From assembly GCF_028993575.1 (NCBI RefSeq), contig NZ_CP118615.1:3348001-3412000 (forward strand): a stretch of 64,000 bases of DNA, given 5' to 3'. The notes beneath the pieces are model-generated. The model did no database searches. It had not been told where the DNA came from and worked only from the letters and a program-made list of their open reading frames with translations. Below, in pieces: positions 27,294 through 34,983 of this stretch. This DNA is from Micromonospora cathayae (GTDB taxonomy: Bacteria > Actinomycetota > Actinomycetes > Mycobacteriales > Micromonosporaceae). The position numbers and the translations under genes were made by a program. Positions within the stretch are counted from its first letter, which is position 1; each line of letters begins with the position of its first letter.

Positions 27294-27984
27294 CTGGCAG
27301 CAGTACGCCGAGCTGCGGGAACGAAGGCCGGAGTACTTCGTCAACCCGCCGGACGCCGCCATCCACATCCTGTCGGAGCCCGCCGAGGTGGCGGCGGCCG
27401 AGAAGGCCAAGGCCGAGGCGCTGCGCCGCCGGGACCTGCCGGTGGAGTGGAGCCGGACCGGGGTGGTGTACCGGGACGAGTACGGCATCCTGCTGCGTGA
27501 CCCGGTACGCTTCGCCGACGGCTCGCTCGGTACGTACATCCGGTCGATGCCCGGCAGCGAGGCGGACGGCGTGGTCCTGTTGCCGGTGCTCGACGGCGCG
27601 GTGGTCCTGGTGGAACACTTCCGGCACGCCCTGCGACGGTGGCAGCTCGAAGCCCCACGCGGGTTCGGCGAACGCGGTGTTCCGGCGATGGAACAGGCCG
27701 CCCGGGAGTTGCGGGAGGAACTCGGGGCGGTGCCCACCCGGCTGGTCGACCTCGGCACCCTGCACCCGGACAGCGGCACCGCCACCGACGAGGTCCGTCT
27801 CTACCTGGTGGAGATCGCCGAACTCGGCCCGTTGGACGCGCAGGAGGGCATCCGGGCCGCCCGGACCTACCCCGCCCACCAGGTCGGCGACCTGATCCGG
27901 GACGGCGTCATCACCGACGGCTTCACCATCGCGGTGTGGACCCGGGCGTGGCTGCGTGGGCTGCTGCCCACCGCGACCGGCTGA
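27283..27984 (+). CDS. Nudix hydrolase
   Basis: The 233-residue protein starts at GTG 27283 (AGGGAGAAG upstream), overlapping the previous gene by 11 bp. The Nudix region (about 95-225) has LLPVLDGAVVLVEHFRHALRRW, then RELREELGA, the core of the Nudix box. The first glutamate of the classical G-x5-E-x7-REUxEExGU pattern appears replaced by valine. The following LGTLHPDSGTATDEVRLYLVE fits ADP-ribose/NDP-sugar pyrophosphatases. The N-terminal 90 residues form a separate unknown domain. Likely substrate: a nucleoside diphosphate derivative. Confidence 0.85.
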   Translation: MTSNWQQYAELRERRPEYFVNPPDAAIHILSEPAEVAAAEKAKAEALRRRDLPVEWSRTGVVYRDEYGILLRDPVRFADGSLGTYIRSMPGSEADGVVLLPVLDGAVVLVEHFRHALRRWQLEAPRGFGERGVPAMEQAARELREELGAVPTRLVDLGTLHPDSGTATDEVRLYLVEIAELGPLDAQEGIRAARTYPAHQVGDLIRDGVITDGFTIAVWTRAWLRGLLPTATG

Positions 27985-28107
27985 CCGCCGTGCGCACCAC
28001 GCCCGCGACGTCCTCCCAGGTAGTTCCCAGTGGAGGCCGATATCTTGCACAGGGTAACGGCCGGTTCCACCATGGAGAGCCGGTGCGACTTCCCGGGAGT
28101 TTGCGGC

Positions 28108-29076
28108 ATGGTCTTCAAGAAGATGTTGAGCGCGTTCGGGGTGGGCGGGCCGAGTGTGGACACCGTCCTCGCCAACCCCAACACCCGACCCGGCCTCACC
28201 CTCGACGGTCAGGTGAACCTCGTCGGCGGCGACGCCCCGGCGAACATCGAGCAGGTCACCATCGGTCTGGTCACCCGGGTCGAGATGGAGAGCGGCGACG
28301 GCGAGTACGCCGGGGTGATGGAGTTCCACCGGATGGGCGTCAGCGGCCCGCTCCAGCTCGCCCCGAAGCAGCAGCTCGCCATCCCGTTCCAGCTGCCGGT
28401 GCCCTGGGAGACCCCGATCACCGACGTGTACGGCCAGCGGCTGCACGGCATGACGATGGGCCTGCGGACCGAGCTGGCGATCGCCCGCGCGGTCGACAAG
28501 AGTGACCTCGACCAGGTCAACGTGCATCCGCTGCCGGTGCACGAGCGGATCCTCGAGGCGTTCCAGCGGCTCGGTTTCCGGTTCAAGAACGCCGACCTGG
28601 AGCGCGGGCACATCTACGGCGTCCAGCAGACGCTGCCGTTCTACCAGGAGATCGAGTTCTTCGCCGCGCCGCAGTACGCCCACACCGTCAACGAGGTCGA
28701 ACTGACCTTCGTGACCAGCCAGCAGGGCGTGGACGTGATCCTGGAGTGTGACAAGCGCGGCGGCTTCCTCACCCCCGGCCAGGACACCTTCGGTCGCTAC
28801 ACGGTGTCGCACGCCGACGCCGACCGGGTCGACTGGGCCCAGGTGGTCGACGGATGGCTGGGCGAGACGATCAACCGGTTCGGCGGGATGCGCGGCCACG
28901 GCTTCGCGGCACCGCACGGCCACGGGTACGGCGGTCACGGACACGGCGGCCACGGCCGTGGCGTCGGCATGGGCGGCGTGGTGGCCGGCGCGGCCCTCGG
29001 TGTGGCCGGCGGCATGGTCGCCGGTGAGCTGATCGAGGAGGCGTTCGAGGGCGACGAGGGCGACTTCGAGGAGTAG
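28108..29076 (+). CDS. Spo0M-like sporulation-control protein
   Basis: The 322-residue protein starts MVFKKMLSAFGVGGPSVDTVL at ATG 28108 (GGGAG upstream). It shows the arrestin-like Spo0M fold: PGLTLDGQVNLVGGD, LQLAPKQQLAIPFQLPVPWETPI, VNVHPLPVHERILEAFQRLGFRFK, with IEFFA around residue 190. The tail (about 265-322) is unlike Spo0M of Bacillus. It has a His/Gly-rich stretch (HGHGYGGHGHGGHGRG), a glycine-alanine helix and an acidic end, and the His-rich part may bind metal. In Bacillus Spo0M influences sporulation and cell shape. It is transcribed alone. Confidence 0.88.
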   Translation: MVFKKMLSAFGVGGPSVDTVLANPNTRPGLTLDGQVNLVGGDAPANIEQVTIGLVTRVEMESGDGEYAGVMEFHRMGVSGPLQLAPKQQLAIPFQLPVPWETPITDVYGQRLHGMTMGLRTELAIARAVDKSDLDQVNVHPLPVHERILEAFQRLGFRFKNADLERGHIYGVQQTLPFYQEIEFFAAPQYAHTVNEVELTFVTSQQGVDVILECDKRGGFLTPGQDTFGRYTVSHADADRVDWAQVVDGWLGETINRFGGMRGHGFAAPHGHGYGGHGHGGHGRGVGMGGVVAGAALGVAGGMVAGELIEEAFEGDEGDFEE

Positions 29077-29133
29077 GGCCGCCGTCCCCCGGCGGAGGAC
29101 GGCGGGGGACCAGGTCCCGGATCCCGTACAGGC

Positions 29134-29165
29134 GGTGGCCTCCGAGGAACCCCTCGGAGGCCACC
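29134..29165 (+). terminator. Terminator after Spo0M-like gene
   Basis: Perfect 14-bp arms GGTGGCCTCCGAGG (29134-29147) and CCTCGGAGGCCACC (29152-29165) enclose loop AACC and are followed by GTCTTCGTT. It sits between convergent genes and may serve both. Confidence 0.85.
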
Positions 29166-29208
29166 GTCTTCGTTACGCCCGGTCAGCGGGGACCGGACAG
29201 CCGTTCCG

Positions 29209-29604
29209 TCAGCGACCGGTCATCCGCTCCGCGCCGCTGCGGAAGGCGCTGCCGGCCTTCGCCAGACCACGGCTACCCAGGTAGCCGATGGTCAGCAGGG
29301 TGATGAAGAACCACGCCTGCGGGGCACGGAAGATGTCCACCCCGGCCGCGTTCTGGCCGACCAGCTGCGACGCGGCCAGCACACCGACCACCGCAGCGAC
29401 GTAGACCCAGAACTCGGTGGTACGGAACGCGTTCTTCGTTTCGGTGCCCGGTGCCAGCGCGGGCTCGCGCCGACCGTCGTGCATCGCCATGGGACGGGTG
29501 GGCGCCTCGGCCATCGCGCGGTTCGGCATGTCCTGCACCGCCCGGCCGGACATCTCCTGCGTCGGCCGGTTCTGCGGCCTGGTGCTTGCAGCCTGCGTGC
29601 TCAT
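29209..29604 (-). CDS. Two-helix membrane protein of unknown function
   Basis: The 131-residue protein starts at ATG 29604 behind a strong AGGAGGACCAG ribosome site. The first 55 residues are polar, with repeated M/P/R/A words (SGRAVQDMPNRAMAEAPTRPMAMH). Two membrane helices follow (about 68-84 and 95-112), around FWVYVAAVVGVLAASQLVG and WFFITLLTIGYLG. The tail is basic. I do not recognise a named family; similar small proteins are frequent in Micromonosporaceae. Confidence 0.75.
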   Translation of the reverse strand: MSTQAASTRPQNRPTQEMSGRAVQDMPNRAMAEAPTRPMAMHDGRREPALAPGTETKNAFRTTEFWVYVAAVVGVLAASQLVGQNAAGVDIFRAPQAWFFITLLTIGYLGSRGLAKAGSAFRSGAERMTGR

Positions 29605-29987
29605 CTGGTCCTCCTCAGGATGCGATGAGTCCTCCACCCACGCCCCGCACCGCGTTCCGGTCACGGCACGGTCCTCGGCGGGGCACCGCCTGGCTACCCG
29701 GTGGGGGTGGGGCAGTAACGCCGATCCCCGGCCGGATAGCAGCGGATCCGGACCCGACAGCGGCACGCCATGAGGCATGCCGGATGGCGGTAGGCCATCG
29801 CAAGGTGCCGCGCCGATCGGGCCGGTGACGGCCGGTGGGGTAGCTCCTCCGTGCCGCCGCCCCCGCCGTTCGGGCGGGACGGGACCGGTGGCGCGGGTTT
29901 AGCCGCAGGCATGCCGGGGAGGCAGTCAGTTGCTGAACCCAGCGTTACCGAACCCAGCCCGTTACCGAATCTAGCGAGGTGATCGAC
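29605..29987. other. Intergenic region without a gene
   Basis: 383 bp between divergent genes. I see no convincing coding frame. Near the right end GTTACCGAA-type words repeat (29944 and 29961 area), possibly promoter elements for the gene at 29988. Nothing else stands out. Confidence 0.6.
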
Positions 29988-30392
29988 ATGCCCGAGAACA
30001 GCATGCGCGAGTCCGCCCGGCGGACCGAGGAACGCCTGCTCGCCGGCGTGTACGGCGAGGACGCGCTGGACGAGGTGAACGCGCCGCCCGCCGACGAGCG
30101 GCGGGTGCTCCAGCAGACGGACCCGGACGATCCGGCGGACGTCCCGATCGACCCGGAGGTACTGCGTGACGGCGGCCCCACCCGGGGCCAGGGGGCGGTC
30201 ACCACCACCGGTGGCACGGCCGGCCCGGCGAGCGTCCGACGGGTGGCCCGGCAGCCGGAGCGGCACCCGGGCACGGTCGCCCCGACCACCACCGGGGACG
30301 CCACCACCGGCGGCCTGAGCACGCCGGCCGGCGCCAGCACCAGCGACCAGTCCAGCGCCGCCTCCCAGATCGGCGCCTTCACCGACGACTGA
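29988..30392 (+). CDS. Small hydrophilic disordered protein
   Basis: The 134-residue acidic protein starts MPENSMRESARRTEERLLAG at ATG 29988, with GAGGTGATCG upstream; a GTG 9 bp earlier is possible. It has no hydrophobic core. The first 70 residues are charged (ERRVLQQTDPDDPADVPIDPEV), and the rest is rich in T/G/A/S (TTTGGTAGPAS, TTTGDATTGG), suggesting intrinsic disorder. The family is not recognised. It faces a divergent small membrane protein across a 383-bp gap. Confidence 0.65.
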   Translation: MPENSMRESARRTEERLLAGVYGEDALDEVNAPPADERRVLQQTDPDDPADVPIDPEVLRDGGPTRGQGAVTTTGGTAGPASVRRVARQPERHPGTVAPTTTGDATTGGLSTPAGASTSDQSSAASQIGAFTDD

Positions 30393-30433
30393 CCCCCGGC
30401 CCGCTCCCGGCCCGCTCCCGGCTCCTCCGCCCC

Positions 30434-30494
30434 GTTGATCATGAAGTTGTCTGCACGACACGCCGGTACGCCGGACAACAACTTCATGGTCGAC
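30434..30494. repeat. Imperfect inverted repeat around ATGAAGTTGTC
   Basis: Left arm GTTGATCATGAAGTTGTC (30434-30451) pairs with the right arm at 30474-30494 (GACAACAACTTCATGGTCGAC), with small insertions, around a 22-base centre. AT-richer than its surroundings. It resembles short palindromes scattered in Micromonospora genomes and lies between convergent genes, so it may act as a terminator or be a MITE-like remnant. Confidence 0.55.
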
Positions 30495-30545
30495 ACGACG
30501 GGCGGGGGGCAGGGGGCAGGGGGGAGGGGGGAGAGGGCCGGGGGG

Positions 30546-32837
30546 TCAGTCAGGGGTGGGGCGGAGGATGCCTAGGCGTTGGGTGGCGCGGGTCAGGGCG
30601 ACGTAGAGGTCGCTGTGGCCGCGGGGGGACTCGGCGACGATTCCGTCCGGGTCGACCAGCAGGACCGCGTCGAACTCCAGGCCCTTGGCCTGGGCCACGG
30701 TCAGCACCACCACCTGGCTCTCCAGTTCCGGGTGCTCGCCCACCGTTGCCTCCGGTAGCGCCCCGGTGACCGCCGCGCCGAGGTCGGCGACCCGCCCCGC
30801 CGGCACGATCACGCCGAGCCGGCCGGCTTCCAGCCCGGCCACCTCCCGTACCGTCGCCTCGACCAGTGCGCTGGGCAGCTGCCCGGCGGGCACCGTACGG
30901 TCCCAGGGGAGCACGCCGGTGCTGCGGACCGAGCGGGGCGGACGCAGGGTCGGGTCGATCTCGGCGAGCACGTCGGCGGCGACCGACATGATCTCGGCCG
31001 GCGTACGGTAGCTGACCGTCAGCTCCTCCAGCCGCCACCGGTCCGCCACGTACGGGGCCAGCGCCTCCCGCCAGGACGGGGTGCCGGCCAGCGCGCCGGT
31101 CTGCGCCACGTCCCCGACGATGGTCATGGACCGGCTCGGACAGCGCCGCATCAGCAGCCGCCAGCCCATCGGCGACAGCTCCTGCGCCTCGTCCACGATG
31201 ACGTGCCCGAAGGCCCAGTTCCGGTCGGCGGCGGCCCGCTCGGCGGTGGTCAGCGAGTCCCCGGTCTCCTGCCGCTCCAGCAGCCGGTCGGCGTCCAGCA
31301 GGTCGGTGACGCCGAGGATCTCGCCGCCGTCGGCCTCGTCCTCGACGTCGATGGAACGGGAACCCCGCCAGATCTCCAGCACGCCCTCGGCGTACTCGCG
31401 GGCCTGCGCGCGGATCCGTTCCCGGCGGGCCGCCGCCGCCCGCTCGTCCTCGCCGAGCAGTTCGGCGGCCTCGTCCAGCAGCGGCGCGTCCGACGCCGCC
31501 CAGCCGCCCGGTTCCCGGTGCAGCAGCGCCCGCTCCGCGTCGGTCAGCATCGGCGCGGCGGTGGCGATCCGGTCCGGGTCGGCGTACAGGTCGGCGAGCA
31601 GCCGCTGCGGGGTGAGTACCGGCCAGAGCTGGTCCAGCACGGCCCGGACGCCGGGTTCCTCGCGCAGCTCCCGGCGGATCTCCGCCACGTCGGCCTCGTC
31701 GAGCAGGTTCTCCCCGCCCAGCGGGTCCGCGCCGATCCGGTCGGCCTCCTGGTCGGCGAGGGCGTGGATGATCTCGATGTCGAACAGGGCGCGGGCCAGG
31801 TTGTGCGGCCGGCCGGAACGCCGGGCCCGGTCCCGGGCGGCCCGGCAGACGTCCGGGGTGAGGGTGAGCACGTCCCGCTGCTCCAGCTCGATCCCGATCG
31901 GCTCGTCGGGCACCTGCTGCCGGTCCCGTACCGCGCCGGCCAGGACCTCCGTCATCACCAGTCGGCCCTTGAGCGCGGCGACCTGCGCCGGCTCCGCCCG
32001 GCGGGCGGTCACCCCGGGGAAGAGATCACCCGGGGTACGCAGCAGCACGCCGGTCTCCGCCAGGGTCGGCAGCACCTGGGAGATGTACCGCAGGAAGGTC
32101 GCGTTCGGGCCGACCAGCAGCACGCCCCGGGTGGAGAGTTCCCGCCGGTGGGTGTAGAGCAGGTACGCCGCCCGGTGCAGCGCCACCGCGGTCTTGCCGG
32201 TGCCCGGCCCGCCCTGCACCACCAGCGTCCCGCCCAGGTCGGCCCGGATCACCCGGTCCTGTTCGGCCTGGATGGTCTCGACGATGTCCCGCATCCGGCC
32301 GGTCCGGTTGGCGTTCAGCGCGGCCAGCAGGGACGCCTCGCCGGTCAGCTCGTCGTGGCCGGTGGGGGAGGCGCTGTCCAGGTCGAGGTTCTCGTCGTGC
32401 AGCCCGACCACCTTGCGGTCCCGGGTCCGCAGGTGCCGGCGTCGCCGTACGCCCTGCGGGTTGGCGGCGGTGGCCAGGTAGAACGGTCGGGCGGCCGGGG
32501 CGCGCCAGTCCATCAGCAACGGGTCGTAGTCGTCACCGGTGTCGAAGATGCCGATCCGGCCGATGTACCGGCGGGACCCGTCGTCGGCGTCCAGCCGGCC
32601 GAAGCACAGGCCCTGCTCGACGGCGGAGAACTGCTCGACCTGCTCGGCGTACATCCGTACGGCGGTGTCCCGCTGGGAGCGGGCCTGCATGGTGCCGCCG
32701 TCGCTGCGGAGCTCCTCGGCCAACCGGCGGGCGGCCTGGTCCCGCAGCCCGTCCAGCCGGCCGTACAGCATGGAGACGTACTCCTGCTCGTGGCCGATCT
32801 CGTCGGTGTGCTGCTGCTCGCCGGACTGCGTTGACAA
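30546..32837 (-). CDS. HelR/HelD-like RNA-polymerase recycling ATPase (UvrD-type)
   Basis: The 763-residue SF1 protein starts at TTG 32837, with GGAG five bases upstream. A charged coiled N-terminal arm (EIGHEQEYVSMLYGRLDGLRDQ) precedes the motor. Walker A is GGPGTGKTA (about 209-217), Walker B/motif II VIVDEAQELSPMGW, then VGDVAQTG, VSYRTPAEIM, QAKGLEFDAVLLVD and YVALTRATQRL. Insertions between the motor lobes are longer than in UvrD and match the HelD/HelR layout. HelD frees stalled RNA polymerase; actinobacterial HelR displaces rifampicin from it. Whether this copy does so is inference. The leader contains an odd palindrome (32866-32892). Confidence 0.87.
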   Translation of the reverse strand: MSTQSGEQQHTDEIGHEQEYVSMLYGRLDGLRDQAARRLAEELRSDGGTMQARSQRDTAVRMYAEQVEQFSAVEQGLCFGRLDADDGSRRYIGRIGIFDTGDDYDPLLMDWRAPAARPFYLATAANPQGVRRRRHLRTRDRKVVGLHDENLDLDSASPTGHDELTGEASLLAALNANRTGRMRDIVETIQAEQDRVIRADLGGTLVVQGGPGTGKTAVALHRAAYLLYTHRRELSTRGVLLVGPNATFLRYISQVLPTLAETGVLLRTPGDLFPGVTARRAEPAQVAALKGRLVMTEVLAGAVRDRQQVPDEPIGIELEQRDVLTLTPDVCRAARDRARRSGRPHNLARALFDIEIIHALADQEADRIGADPLGGENLLDEADVAEIRRELREEPGVRAVLDQLWPVLTPQRLLADLYADPDRIATAAPMLTDAERALLHREPGGWAASDAPLLDEAAELLGEDERAAAARRERIRAQAREYAEGVLEIWRGSRSIDVEDEADGGEILGVTDLLDADRLLERQETGDSLTTAERAAADRNWAFGHVIVDEAQELSPMGWRLLMRRCPSRSMTIVGDVAQTGALAGTPSWREALAPYVADRWRLEELTVSYRTPAEIMSVAADVLAEIDPTLRPPRSVRSTGVLPWDRTVPAGQLPSALVEATVREVAGLEAGRLGVIVPAGRVADLGAAVTGALPEATVGEHPELESQVVVLTVAQAKGLEFDAVLLVDPDGIVAESPRGHSDLYVALTRATQRLGILRPTPD

Positions 32838-32865
32838 GCCCTCTCCCAATTCGTTAAAATCGCGC

Positions 32866-32892
32866 AGAACGCCAATTCTTAATTGGCGTTCT
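32866..32892. repeat. Perfect AT-rich palindrome in the helR leader
   Basis: AGAACGCCAATT (32866-32877), loop CTT, AATTGGCGTTCT (32881-32892), followed on the plus strand by TTTT. On the minus strand it would lie in the 5' leader of the HelR gene, 19 bases before its ribosome site. It could be an operator, an attenuator, or a plus-strand terminator, although no plus-strand gene ends here. Confidence 0.7.
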
Positions 32893-32914
32893 TTTTGTGT
32901 GCCCTGAACTGAGA

Positions 32915-32944
32915 AAGATAGCGTGTCCCGACGGGGTCGACCAA
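32915..32944 (-). promoter_or_regulatory. Candidate promoter of the HelR gene
   Basis: Minus-strand TTGGTC (32944-32939) and TATCTT (32920-32915) are separated by 18 bp, a plausible -35/-10 pair about 78 bp before the TTG start. The palindrome lies between it and the gene. Confidence 0.35.
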
Positions 32945-32957
32945 CTCCCGGAGAAAG

Positions 32958-32996
32958 GATTCGCGTCACCCGGACGAGGTCCCGGTGACGCGAATC
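32958..32996 (-). terminator. Terminator of the RseB/LolA-like gene
   Basis: Perfect 13-bp arms GATTCGCGTCACC (32958-32970) and GGTGACGCGAATC (32984-32996). It begins about 46 bp after the stop at 33043 and just precedes the HelR promoter region; minus-strand bases CTTTCTCC follow the stem. Confidence 0.75.
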
Positions 32997-33042
32997 GTGG
33001 TCCTGCCTGAAGTGGGTCAGCCGTTGGGCGACTGCCTGGGGA

Positions 33043-34197
33043 TCACCGGTCAGCCGCGGCGACCTCGTAGAGCCGCTCCGGGGCGACCAGCCCGGCGAGC
33101 ACCCGCCCGTCGTCGGTGAGCAGCACGCTGAACATCTTCCCGCTGAACAGCCGGCCGCTGCCCCAGTCACCGCTCACCTTCGGCAGCGAGCCCAGCAGTT
33201 GCGCCGCCTCGGCGGCCCCCTGCTCGGCGGCCCCCTGCTCCGGTGCCGCCTCGCCCGCGGGGCGCTGCGTCCCGGTCCCGGGCGTACCGGTCCGGGCGAC
33301 CAGGACGGTGGCCCAGCCCTCGCCCACGGTGGTCACGTCCGGGTGGTCGTCGGCCTTCCCCGGCCGGTCGGTCTTCCCGGCCAGTCCTTCCGGCCGCTCG
33401 CCGACCGGCTTGCCCTCGTCCATCTTCACCCCGGGCGGCGGGTTGAAGGTGAACTGGTCGGCGTCCGGGCGGCTGAAGTCGACCTGGGTGAAGGCCACCT
33501 CGACCGTGGGCTCGTCCGTGCCGGCGGCGAACAGCTCGAACCGCAGCGGTACGTGCTCCTTCGCGTCCAGCGCGATCCGGACCTGGTCGACCAGGGACGC
33601 CTCGGCACGTGGCTTGAGCACCAGCTCGTACGCGTCGCGTCCGGCCACCGTCGCCGACCGGCCGACGCTGACCTCGGTGCTCGGGTCGATCGCGGCCAGC
33701 GCCCGGTCGGCGGCCTCGGCCGGGGTGACCGGCAGGTCGGCCGCCTCCTCCGGCCGCTGAGCCGCGTCGGCCGGCAGCGTGCGGTGGCTCGCCTCGTTGG
33801 TCCGGCTGTTCCAGACCCACAGGTCCGGGCCGTTGCGGATCACGTCCCGCTCGCCGAGGGTGTCCTTGAACGCGATGCGCGCCTTGTCCGGCCCCGAGTA
33901 CCAGACCCGCATGGTGTGCGTGCCGGAGACCAGGGCGGTCAGGTCGTCCCGGCGCTCGGCGAGCTTGCCGACCAGCGGCGGCAGGCCGAGGTCGGCGCGC
34001 TGCACCACGGTGCCGGAGAGCCCCTCCAGCCGGGACGTCTGCAGGTCGACCAGGAGCTGGGCGGCGCTGCGCGGGGGCAGGGCCGGCTCGGCTTCGGCGG
34101 CGAACTGGCCGAGCGCCGCGCCACCGCCGATCACCGTGACCGCCGCGACCGCCGGCACCACCCAGCGCAACGCCGGACGGCTCGTCAGAACAGACAT
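33043..34197 (-). CDS. Exported RseB/LolA-like lipoprotein-carrier-fold protein
   Basis: The 384-residue protein starts at ATG 34197, with AAGGAGG upstream. A membrane anchor or signal (about 10-32, RWVVPAVAAVTVIGGGAALG) is followed by a LolA/RseB-fold domain (about 40-255): AQLLVDLQTSRLEGLSGTVVQRADLGLP, VWYSGPDKARIAF, GPDLWVWNSRTNEA, RIALDAKEHVPLRFELFA. A P/G/A/E-rich segment (about 260-330) holds a short EQGAA duplication. Such proteins often sense envelope lipids for signalling. It diverges by 96 bp from the response regulator and kinase at 34294-36646, so it may feed that system. Confidence 0.8.
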   Translation of the reverse strand: MSVLTSRPALRWVVPAVAAVTVIGGGAALGQFAAEAEPALPPRSAAQLLVDLQTSRLEGLSGTVVQRADLGLPPLVGKLAERRDDLTALVSGTHTMRVWYSGPDKARIAFKDTLGERDVIRNGPDLWVWNSRTNEASHRTLPADAAQRPEEAADLPVTPAEAADRALAAIDPSTEVSVGRSATVAGRDAYELVLKPRAEASLVDQVRIALDAKEHVPLRFELFAAGTDEPTVEVAFTQVDFSRPDADQFTFNPPPGVKMDEGKPVGERPEGLAGKTDRPGKADDHPDVTTVGEGWATVLVARTGTPGTGTQRPAGEAAPEQGAAEQGAAEAAQLLGSLPKVSGDWGSGRLFSGKMFSVLLTDDGRVLAGLVAPERLYEVAAADR

Positions 34198-34293
34198 GTG
34201 CACCTCCTTGGGTATCCACTCTGCCCGATCGATGCTGAGAGGGCGCTGAGGAGGACGAACCGATCGTAGGCCCGCCGGTGGCACTCTTGACCG

Positions 34294-34983
34294 GTGCGAC
34301 TGCTGGTGGTGGAGGACGAGACCCGGCTGGCCGGGGCGTTGCAGCGCGGGCTGGCCGCCGAGGGGTTCGCGGTGGACGTGGCCGCGACCGGCCCGGCCGG
34401 GCTGGACGCCGCCCGCTACGGCGGGTACGACGCCATGATCCTCGACGTCATGCTGCCCGGCCTCTCCGGCTACGAGGTGGTCCGGCGGCTGCGCGCCGAG
34501 GAACACTGGCTGCCGGTGCTGATGCTCTCCGCCAAGGACGGCGAGTACGACCAGGCCGACGGGCTGGACTGCGGGGCCGACGACTATCTCACCAAGCCCT
34601 TCTCGTACGTGGTGCTGCTGGCCCGGCTGCGGGCGCTGCTGCGCCGGGGCGCGCCGCAACGTCCCGTCGTGCTCACCTCCGGTGACCTCAGCCTGGACCC
34701 GGCCGGCCGCCGGGTGACCCTGGGCGACACCGAGATCGCCCTGACCGCCCGCGAGTACGCGCTGCTGGAGTACCTGATGCGCCGACCCGGCGAGGTGGTG
34801 TCCAAGACCGAACTGCTCGACCACGTCTGGGACGCCGCCGTGGAGACCGCCCCGAACGCGGTGGAGGTCTACGTCGGCTACCTCCGTCGCAAGATCGGCC
34901 GGGACCGGCTGGAGACGGTCCGGGGCGCCGGCTACCGTCTGACGGCGGGTCGGGAAGGGTCCCGGGGTGCGTCGTCCGCCTAG
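34294..34983 (+). CDS. OmpR/PhoB-family response regulator
   Basis: The 229-residue regulator starts at GTG 34294. Its receiver domain has E7/D8, phospho-acceptor D51 in MILDVMLPGLSGYEVV and K101 in YLTKPFSY. The winged-helix output (about 128-220) includes LTAREYALLEYLMRRPGEVVSK and the recognition-helix region ETAPNAVEVYVGYLRRKIGRD. It overlaps the kinase gene by 17 bp, so the pair is co-translated. The stimulus is unknown; the divergent RseB/LolA-like protein suggests envelope stress. Confidence 0.92.
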   Translation: MRLLVVEDETRLAGALQRGLAAEGFAVDVAATGPAGLDAARYGGYDAMILDVMLPGLSGYEVVRRLRAEEHWLPVLMLSAKDGEYDQADGLDCGADDYLTKPFSYVVLLARLRALLRRGAPQRPVVLTSGDLSLDPAGRRVTLGDTEIALTAREYALLEYLMRRPGEVVSKTELLDHVWDAAVETAPNAVEVYVGYLRRKIGRDRLETVRGAGYRLTAGREGSRGASSA

